A stretch of DNA of 64,000 nucleotides from Selaginella moellendorffii (taxonomy: Eukaryota > Streptophyta > Lycopodiopsida > Selaginellales > Selaginellaceae), in contig NW_003314290.1 of NCBI RefSeq assembly GCF_000143415.4, forward strand, positions 1,478,454-1,542,453, read 5' to 3'. The position numbers and the translations under genes are program-made. Of this stretch, positions 54,959-64,000 are shown piece after piece. The notes beneath the pieces are model-generated. The model was not told the DNA's origin, did no database searches, and saw only the letters and a list, made by a program, of their open reading frames with translations. Each line of letters begins with the position of its first letter. Position 1 is the stretch's first letter.

Positions 54959-57900
54959 ACCTCCCAGCTCGGAGGGTTAGGGCTCTGTAGCACAATTAGT
55001 TAATTTTAATGATTATCTCATAAATATGTTTCAACATTGGACATATAGCAGCTCCACACAACTCTTGCCCTCTCCACTCCATCGAAATTGTTCTGATGAA
55101 ATTCAAGAGTCTCCAACTTTCAAAGTAGCTGGAGCAGTTCCTCACAAGGCATTCTCTCTCTGTGAAGAAACAAACCAGAGCTTGTGATGCTGCCATCTCC
55201 ACAAGTTTGAGGACACCGGCTTGAAAGTTGAAGTGAACACTGGCACAAAAGCCATCTCTTCCCAGGATGTTGGGCTTGACCCCGAGCGACAAGATTGTCA
55301 TGCTAAGCAGCTTCTGCAATGGTGAGTGCCGTGATGAGATAGTGGTTCCTAGGCCAGAGAATGGATTTGTAGTGCCAAAGGAGGAAAGTTGCGTGACATT
55401 TACAAGTGAAATTAGCCATCAACACTCCTAGAGGGAGTTGGAACTCATTGCCTCCCTGTGGAGGACGGCTTGAACTTTAAAGTCCCACCATAAAATTCAA
55501 TGTGGGAATAAGAGACACAAAAAAAGCGCAAAGAACCAAACATACTATAGAAAAGCAATGGTTGTGGGCCTATTTTCTTGGTTTGAGCCAGACCAGATCA
55601 TCCAGTCATGGAAACAAGTTAAAGAGAAGAAAGACCATGCCTGATCTTATAGCTATATTAATATTTTTTATGTGCTGAGATTATGAAGGTAGCAAATGCG
55701 GCTTGAAGCAATGGCTATTCCATATACATACCAAATAGGAATATATTGATGTTATTTATCCCATTAACTAACAGTAATAAATAGCCATTAATGGACCAAT
55801 TAACCATCATGGATCAGGGATCAGTTAATGCAATTAAATTAAAACTCGATCTCATTTTTCTAAATTTATTTTATAATTTTTTTATCCACATACTATCACT
55901 CGCACCCGGGAAGCGTCCGATCGATGCAGCTGTTGAACGATTCCACTGCCATCTCTTCACATCCAGCTGCGATCCCTTACACAGCACCAAGCATCGATCG
56001 TGGCATGGTACCTCTAGGAAATATAGGATTCCAGATCGATACGGAGCATGAGTCAAACAACCTTGAAGAATCCCTGGAAACTCGGGTGCCAGGGGCTTTT
56101 GCATAATCCAGTCACCCCCTTGTTTTCCCAATTGTATGATCGCCGTGGAATGCCATAGAATCCAGGAGTGACCGCGGACTGGATTCTTGCAGATGAGCGA
56201 GGTGGCAGATGATGCTCGACCTGGCCGTGCAGCAAACATCAAGAAATAGCCACCAACTCATGTTTTAAAGGTTTAGTATAAAAAGATGTCAAACTTTGGC
56301 CCACAACGCCTTTAGAATGTGATGTTCAAGTTTGCCAGATCCCATAGTTGAGATGCCTGAACAAGTTAGCAGCCGTAAGTACTGTACACCTCATTTGTGA
56401 AGGCTATAGTTACAAATCTTTTTTCTTGTTATTGCTAACAATGAAGTGCCTTGATGAAGTCTCAAACTCCACGGATTTGAAAGAATAAAAATGTATGGTA
56501 GAAGCCAAGGTGGTCTAGGTACTAATCAAGAAGGTGCTTAGATCAAATAAGCTTACTGTAAAAATCGCGAGAGCACCTCCAGCCACAAAGCCAAGATAAG
56601 TTCTAGAACAATAACTTAAACGAATGGTCTTGGATATTGTCATATTGATTGGAAGAAGAAAAAATAGCTTTCTGCAGAGTTTTAAGTAATTTGAATTTGA
56701 GTGGACACCAACACCTTAGTTTGGCAAAACAACAATCATGAATGGTAGCGATTCCGTGCTGCCGCCAAGAAAGTGGGAAACCCTGCTGTGTTGTATGGGG
56801 GGTGCTCCAGCAGCAGCACCATCCTATCAATATTTCGACAGAAATCTTGCGATTTTGTTAGATAGTACAGAGATGATATAGTAGTGGTTATGCCCACATG
56901 GCAGTAGTTCCATCCTCGTTTGTGTGCACGTCTCTCCACTTTCATGGTATCAAAGCCCTCTTGATCCTGCACATGGCATTTACTAGCTAGGAGGCCAGTG
57001 CTGAGAAGGAGGATGAACCTCCTGATTGCAATCTCTCTTGCAATGCTTGGGATAGTTGAGGTGTTGAATGTGTTGGGTGCTTGAGGCGTTAGATCAAGGT
57101 AGCAAACTGTGCAAAAGCACTGAGTAACAAGCAACAAGAAGCAAAAATTAAAGATTGAGAGATTTCAACAGCCTAGATTTAGAATTATGTCAAAACTCTA
57201 AACATTGTATAACAACTCTTTGGTGGACTTTTCAGTTAGGAAGAGAGATTAGGTGCCAGTTAGTAGAGGATGTGGAAGTGTAGCAGTTTAAGGCCAAGAC
57301 CACATTAAGCAAGAGTGTGTGCAAGCAAGGCTGAGACCAAGAATAGAATAGGTTATGTGGGGCATTAGATATATCCACCTTCAAAGTCATCAACTTCTTC
57401 ACCCGTTTCTTTTTACCGTATTTGAACAGCAGCAACTATGTCTTGTGGTGTCCATTGCAACACTTTATCACCAATTAATATATGAATCAACAACTGATAA
57501 AATAATTGCATGCTAGAGGAAAGTTAAGTCTCTAAAAAATCAAAGGATATAAGTAACACTCAATAAAACCAAATAACATACCTCTTATACGCACTTTAAA
57601 TATGCCTGTACCAGCCATCCGGAAAATTCCTCACTGAATTAAGAGATTGATACATTGCTTGAAGAGCCATATACCTCCCTTGAAGTATAGCATCAAGTTC
57701 TGCAATGCTAGATCAAAGCAACATTACTAATGTGAGATGTACTTATGAACAGCCACCACTAGCTCCAACTACACAGCCATCCTTCATGGCAACAGTTCAA
57801 CATGTATTTGGGGGGTATAATAATACATCTGGAAGCATAAGACCATTTGGGAAATAGAGGATGCATTTCTTATCTACTTTCTCCTCACTCTCCTTGAACT

Positions 57901-60549
57901 TGAAACTCCCTTATCTTCATTATACATGGGTAAGTGCCTAAGAATTTCCATGTATCTACGACTTTGCTTCCTATGCAATGCTGGCTTGGCTTTCCACATG
58001 CTATGTCTGCAATTCGATCTCATTGGCCTCTTGGAGAACCAGGTAGTTTTCTTTCCCTAAGGAAAGAAAACAGAATGCGTCCATGCTTCTAATCCTATTG
58101 TCGAAGACCATCCCCACAAAGTCATACCCCGGAACAGATCATCCATATCATGCCTGTTATCATGAAAGCACACTAGCCGTGTGTTGAGCTCATACCACTA
58201 TATATTTGAGCTTATAATTTCTAGCCTATCTGATGGTAATATGAATTTAAACTTAAAATATTTTAAATTCATTAGAGGTGTTTAATAAAATTTTAACTGA
58301 AATTTAACGATGAATAGTATTCTTACTACTATAAATCTAGAAAATTCCTAGAATAAAAATCTTCACTTTGTAATGGCAAAGTCTAGTTACATGACTTCAA
58401 TTTTAAGGAAATCAATGAAAATGAAAATATTTCTTAGAACTCATCTACGTTTTCAGACGATTCCCCTTGGCATTCTCCTTTCACTGATTGCCATCACTCT
58501 AGAGCAAGATTAGAGAGCTCAAGATTGAAAAAGCCTGGAGCAAAGCTAAGTTGGCCTCCAAATTGCTCTTGGGAAAATGGAATGCGTTGGAGGTTTGGAT
58601 GGTTTTCAACGTAGTCTAGGAATGTTGCTAACATCTGGTTTGCAAAAAATAGGCAAAATCATGTGAAAGATATAGAGTTCACTGTTTTGGAAGTAATCAA
58701 ACTAGCCGGGAGCCATGCAGGCCACAAACTAGGGGACTAGATCCCTTCCCCTCGAGCTTTTGATTCAATCCAAATTTGTTAAGACACGTAAGAACCATCC
58801 AAAATTGGAATCTAAACCGTTAAAAAAGCATAAAAACCAGAGCCCTAACAGCCAACCTATTTTGTACAGGTTTTTAATTTCTAGATTTAATTTTTGAGGG
58901 AAAGGAAGTTGATCAAGGACGTATAGCAATGCTAGAAAGGTTCAGATTTCAATTATAGGCTTTTATCCACGGAAATGGATCTCCTCCATTGTGCCCAACT
59001 AAAAAGCATGACACTCTAATCTACCTTTCTCTCTCATCTCGTATTCATTCTCTCTTTTGCTGCTGGATCCTCTTTATTGACGTGAGTATTCCTCTTGCTG
59101 CTAGATCCTCTCTATTTTCCAAAAGTTTTTCAGGCATGCATGCCTGAAAATATGGAATGTGGTGGAGACTTTATTATTTCTCTTTAGAAAATGCTATATT
59201 ACAAATTCTAGCTGAAAGAAGGCTCTTTCCTCGTGCTGCATTTGATAAGAGCTTGTGATATGCTCTCTAATCAGCAGCCATCCAGCTTGAACAAAGCTTG
59301 CGTGGACAATCTCATCCAGCTGGAAATCTCTCGTCTTTTCTTTCGTGCGGCTACGTGTCTCAAAACAAGATAGAAAGGCAAGCTGCTAATTTTATGTCCC
59401 ATAGAATTCATTGCTGGAAGATATATAAAGAGTTTCGCTTGAAAGCAGAACTAGGATATATATTTGGGCCCATGAGGAACTATGTAGGCGATTTCCCAAA
59501 GATTTTCTTCTCGACCAGCAGTGACGATGATACTTTCGTCTTAGCTAGCAGCCAACTAGAGTCAGGGTCCACTTCGCATGAACAAACAATTCAATGGAAA
59601 AAAAAATCATTTCTAGCCAACAAAGTGTTGTGAAGTGTCATTAATATATGACAACCGGGAAGACATGAAACTTTCCAAAAAGTCGGGCAACTCTTCTTTC
59701 CCTTCTTCTGTGCTACTTGTTTAAGATCTATCTCCTCAAGCTTGGAAGGTACAGACTCCTCAGTTTTCCTCTCTTTTTTAGCTTTGTTTTGTTGTTGGTT
59801 GGGGAGATCGAATGGGTCATTGATCTGCTAGCAAGAAATTTCTCGATAGAAACACCTATATATAAAATGTGAGAAAGTAGCAGTGAATTTACAAGAAGCT
59901 ACCAAGAACAGAATATATGTCTATATATGTACTAGAATAAGTAACGTCATGAAGTTTCAAGGGATTGGATGGAAACGAGCTGAGGTTTCATGGAGGTGTC
60001 AAATTGCAAGTTGCTGCAACACACCTTTCTATCCAGCATGTATAGCTTCACAACGATCTGGCAGGCTTTGAATGGATTCTAAAATACTACCAAGATATCA
60101 AACCGCAACAGCTGTGAAGCTTTGGTTGAAATGTCCAACCCAAAGCTGTGTGCACTACTTCTAAAGACACAAGCATTGTCTATATACTTATAAAAGGCTG
60201 TCCTTTTCTTTTCCGATAAAGTTCCTCGCAGCTCCAGCCTCCAGGAGACAAGACAAGAAAGACGGATCTTTGATGTTCGCCCGCTCGCAGCGATAAAAAA
60301 ATAGAAGGGAAAAAAAGTGTTGGACACTAGGAATCGCCAGTAGTAAAGAATCGAGCTACACTATTGGATTGGACAAATCGTGGATTCCAACAAGTAGAAC
60401 TTGTTCTAGATAACTTCTTCCCACAAACAAATGAATGACTGGATGGTTACAAAACTTAATAATAAATTCATTTATTTCTTTTTCCTTTTTCCTATCAGAG
60501 AGAGTACCATTATACGACTCATAAGATGTCCTGTAGCCGGGCCTTCTTC

Positions 60550-60578
60550 TGCTTCTGCTGCTGCTGCTGCTGCTGCTG
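60550..60578. repeat. (CTG)n microsatellite
   Basis: About nine CTG units following CTTCTGCTT. Non-coding context. Confidence 0.9.
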
Positions 60579-61214
60579 TAAGTTGGCATAGCACTGCTGC
60601 TATACTTGTGTGTGTAAGAATTCGTAGAGCGTAGCTAAGTGTAGACCATCCATACGACACCCGATCAGCCAAGAACACATTCAAGGTTCCGGAAAGCGAT
60701 TGCTCCTCCAGGCCACAAAAAAAGATGCTTCCTCTCTTCCCTACTCTTCATCCAGCTCCAGAAATCTGTGAATTAAAAGACAAAGCGGACGGAAGCGCGG
60801 CCAGCAGCGGCGGAATGGATGGATTCATTCAACACGGATCCAGAAATGTTCACAAAATAAATGTAGAAACGAGAAAAGCACACAAAAACAACGCACAGAG
60901 ATGAATGCGTTTCGTGGTGTTCGTGCGTGCATGCACACATAGTCGCGTACGGATTGTCTGGGGCGCCCGTACGACGCTGACATAGCCCTAAAATCCGAGA
61001 GAAAGTACCCCACTCCACAGTGATGGTGTTTTTGTGGGGTCGTTGCTAACTGTCGCTGTTGAAATGAGTGCTGGCTGGCGAGCTCCCAGTTCACGGACCC
61101 TGGATCGTTTACTATAAGCTAGACTTTGTTTTTCTTTTCTATACTGCCACCTTTTACTGTGCTGCGATAGCGATCGATCGCTAGAGATGATACAAGATAC
61201 TTCATCTTGCGTAT

Positions 61215-61235
61215 TCTCTCTCTCTCTCTCTCTCT
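61215..61235. repeat. (CT)n microsatellite
   Basis: About ten CT units followed by GTGTTTCTCTGTGCGTG. Non-coding context about 2 kb upstream of the last gene. Confidence 0.9.
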
Positions 61236-63291
61236 GTGTTTCTCTGTGCGTGTGGTGGTTTTCAGTTGGGTGTCTTTCTCGCGAAGCAAACAACACCAGG
61301 GGCTATTTCCTCCAAATTCTGTCCTCTTGTGCATTGATTCGGAGAGTGATCCTACATATCCTTTTCCACGAGACAATGAAAGAAACAAAATAGAAAACAA
61401 GAGAAGATACATTGGATCCAAACAGACAACATGAGAGAAAGATAATCTTCAATCTCGGCCAATCTCCACCGTCGAGAACGTTTGGACCAATCGTACGGTA
61501 TAGATTAGGCTTTTTCCTTTCAACATACTAGCTCCTACATTCCTTTCTATGCCTATGTTGTAGAACCATGCAAGTATGTAGTTTTTATTGCTCCAATGGA
61601 CGTGACGTAGCATGAGCGTCATGGGAACAAGGAAAAGTTGGCGCAACTTTGTTGCGTACTTCACACGAGAAACGAAACAAGGCTAGTGTTTCCTTCTTCC
61701 TTTTTCTAAAACTTAAAAATTCCTTTTTTAAGATTTTGCGACAACTTTAGTTGCAAGGGGGATCTCTGCAGGAGATCTCATTGTCTCACTTTGAATCCTT
61801 CCGTTTTGTTTGTGTTCGTCAAAATCAAATGGATCAGCGATAGAATATTGCTTTAAGTCGCGGCTTCGCGTGTTGTTTTCCTCGAAAACTCTTGTCAATG
61901 TCACGAGCAGAACTCCTTTTCTAAAAGGACGAGCGACTTTGTCCCGCAACTGTACGTTTCAGCGGTAGGACGATTAAATCAACTATACTGCTTTTTAAGG
62001 TTAAGCTATAGATAAGCACGGAGGGAATCTTCAAAGTACTGATGATGCGTGAGCTCGTTTTTCTTTGGTGCATGAATGAAGCCACGAAGTCGAGCAAGCA
62101 AGCAGCAAGGGATACAGCTTATAAAACAAGAAATCGCCTCGATCCAAAAGACCGGGCTTGAAACATCCGAGATTCCGGTTGATTCGATCGATCCAGCCAG
62201 GAGGAGCCCCGCAAGAACGAGACACTACGTACAACATTGATCGCATAGAAAATGAGTTTCGATTCGTTACTGATATTAATCTTGTCTCATCGTGATCATT
62301 GCTTTGGGTTCTCGTGGATTGTATCAAACAACATGATAATCCCCAGGGCGACCTTTTCAAATTCAAAGCCAGCAAAAGATACGCTCAAACACCAATCTAG
62401 TAACATGTGCGGCCAGATAGTCTTTGTGTACAAACTGAGCAAAAACACTTAAAAAATGATTAGTTTAAAAGGATCATGACATGTTCCACCCCAACCAAGT
62501 CCCTCCTCCCCAAAGCCACTTTGTTTTCTTGTTTTCTAGCTTTAGGGCAGTGTGCATGCACGAGGCCGCCACCTTTTCGCACTTCCATGGGTCAAGATTT
62601 GTATACAATAGAGGAAGAAACTCCTTAACAGGAATGTGGACTGGAAGCTTGAACGAGAGAACCTCTCCGCCTTTATAAAGTTGACGCAGCACAAGCCCCA
62701 CCATTTTTGCGGTAAGTGCGAGGCGAGGGCATCTCAGGAATCCTCGAAAAAGAGAACACTGCAAGTCCAAAAGCGCTTACTTTTTTACCCCTTCAAACGA
62801 AGAATAATAACAATCACAAATGGAGGCTGATTAATAATAATACATGCTTCTGAGGTCTTTTGGCGCCCACCTGGAGGCATAAGACCACTTTGATTAAAAT
62901 CGACCATATGATGTTTCTAGAGCCGGTGCCCGAATATTCGCCATGGCCGGGTCAGTTTTTTGGTCACCAAAAGCGACAGTGCAAAAAATAAAAAAATTGG
63001 AGCGGTACGGAAGGCGTGCATTTACCGCGGACAACGACGGAGTTTAAACTTGAAATTTCATCTTGCAAGGTAAAATAATATGGATCAACTTGGTGATAAG
63101 TACTTCGGTACTTAGTAAAAGAGAAGGAGAGGGGCTTTTCTTCCGTCACGACACACACACACTTACACCCGCAGAGCTTCCAAGCATTGTCGGATTGGTT
63201 TTAGGGATCCGCGTTTTCTCGCGCAGGCCTCCCGTGATCTAGAGTCGCGATTCGCAAGGCGCGGATTTTCTCCTCCCCGGCGCCCTAGCGG

Positions 63292-63369
63292 ATGCAGCGG
63301 ATTGGAGAGGAGGGGTGGGGGATGCGCGGCGCCAGCGCCGGCGGCTTAGATCACTCCAGCTCTAGCTCG
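63292..63369 (+). promoter_or_regulatory. Probable 5' leader exon with an upstream ORF
   Basis: An ATG at 63,292 opens 26 codons that run to a donor (CTCG/GTGGGT at 63,370). If spliced to the acceptor TTGTTACAG ending at 63,845, the frame adds one codon and hits TGA. This makes a 27-residue upstream ORF before the main ATG at 63,898. The intron of about 476 nt contains a CT-rich stretch near 63,392-63,420 and is far longer than coding introns here, as is usual for leader introns. Confidence 0.45.
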
Positions 63370-63897
63370 GTGGGTGTTCTTCCTTTTCTATCGATCTCTC
63401 TCTCTCGCTCGCGCTCTCTCTGTTCTTTTGATGCTTTCTTGCTTGCATTCGGGTCGTGAATCTAAATGCTGGTTCCCCCAATTTGGTAGTGCTAGAGGAT
63501 GTGGATGCCTCTCGCAATTCCGGGAAAAGCCCCAAATCTTGGAGCGAGTGTGAGTGTGAGAGAGTAGTTGCGTATAGGAAAGTGTGAAAGATTATAGAGC
63601 TTTCCTCGCTCGTCTAGTCCTCCTTGCCACATTCTAGAAAGATTTCTAGCTTGCTAGCATGCAAGCGATCTGGTGTGAGATGTGAAAGCAAAAAAAAAAA
63701 AAAAGTGAGAGAGCTATTTTTATTTTTTCCTTTTCATTTTTATTCAACAGGTTGTGGTCATTTTAATTTGTCTTTCTTTTTTTTTAAAAAAAGTTTTATT
63801 GTGTTGGTTTTACTGACATGATGAAGATCCATTTGGTTGTTACAGACGTGAAGAGCCAAGAGAATCCATTTCCAGAGGAAGGAAGAAACAAGAGGCA

Positions 63898-64000
63898 ATG
63901 GACGAAGAATCGTCAAAGCAGTTCTCGTTGGATTTGAGCTTGAGAACAGGCGACTCGGACGGAGCAATGGCATCGACAGTAACAGTGTTTAGGAGGAGCA
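63898..64000 (+). CDS. N-terminus of a protein with an EAR-like LDLSL motif (runs off the window)
   Basis: The ATG at 63,898 starts MDEESSKQFSLDLSLRTGDS, with 34 codons visible. LDLSL fits the LxLxL form of the EAR repression motif that recruits TOPLESS co-repressors. This would suit a transcriptional regulator, but a 34-residue fragment does not prove it. The preceding AGACGTGAAG has a stop in one frame, so this ATG is a plausible true start. The family cannot be named from what is visible. Confidence 0.6.
   Translation, partial: MDEESSKQFSLDLSLRTGDSDGAMASTVTVFRRS

Larger units (their letters stand above)
54959..63291. other. 8.3-kb intergenic region
   Basis: No convincing gene on either strand. 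Short open frames at 54,996-55,319, 55,871-56,242, 56,736-57,137 and 59,298-59,633 lack recognisable domains and have weak coding texture. It should contain the promoter of the O-fucosyltransferase (just right of 54,958) and that of the plus-strand gene at 63.3 kb. Simple repeats are listed separately. Confidence 0.5.

Noticed and set aside
54996-55319. 107-codon minus-strand frame (PNILGRDGFCASVHFNFQAG) with faint ankyrin-like wording
   Set aside because: Only one weak repeat-like match, no clear consensus; too weak to call a pseudogene.
56736-57137. 133-codon minus-strand frame
   Set aside because: No recognisable domain, Cys/Tyr-rich random texture, no splice partner exons.
58745-58780. 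Reverse strand TTTGGATTGAA followed by AGCTC, reminiscent of miR159/319
   Set aside because: Only about half of the mature sequence matches and I found no complementary arm nearby.
59298-59633. 111-codon plus-strand frame
   Set aside because: No recognisable domain or signal; surroundings non-coding.

Overview
The window looks like nuclear DNA of a land plant. My best guess is a spikemoss (Selaginella-type lycophyte). The genes are plant genes (redox-regulated chloroplast NADP-malate dehydrogenase, ferric-chelate reductases, PLS-class PPR proteins, a plant-type O-fucosyltransferase). Almost every intron is only about 45-80 nt long, and PPR genes are abundant. No ribosomal marker is present, so the species call is an inference.

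The left arm (1-13,084) is compact and entirely on the minus strand. Reading from low to high coordinates it holds the 5' part of a subtilase, a ten-exon N-acetylglutamate synthase, a protein with two Tudor-like domains, NADP-malate dehydrogenase, and two PPR genes whose stop and start codons overlap by one base.

The centre (13,085 to about 35,350) is a 22-kb repeat island. It contains a complete but dead Ty3/gypsy chromovirus with LTRs and a target-site duplication (23,338-29,487). A 591-bp miniature LTR element (TRIM) is nested in its reverse transcriptase, and a second TRIM copy lies at 30,566-30,983. There are also pieces of further LTR elements, a roughly 1-kb repeat in three copies, and 11/12-bp minisatellites. 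The flanks of the island (13.1-17.6 kb and 33.8-35.35 kb) are extremely AT-rich, and the repeats there look eroded by C-to-T and G-to-A changes. In the right AT-rich flank lies an intact, intronless, AT-biased 321-codon gene for a secreted-type protein ending in a bulb-type lectin domain. It is the least expected gene here and may be of foreign origin.

The right arm (35,378-53,153) is on the plus strand: a 920-aa PPR gene, an acidic protein with a SAP-like N-terminus, a SKP1/elongin-C-like plus leucine-rich-repeat protein with 18 exons, two tandem ferric reductases with a decayed third fragment, and a MATE transporter. A minus-strand O-fucosyltransferase follows (53,526-54,958). About 8.3 kb without a convincing gene then leads to the 5' end of a plus-strand gene whose protein starts with an EAR-like LDLSL motif.

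These are independent nuclear genes, not an operon. Functional links are limited to the tandem ferric reductases (iron uptake) and to the PPR proteins, which probably act on organellar RNA. All exon structures were read by eye from splice signals and family conservation.
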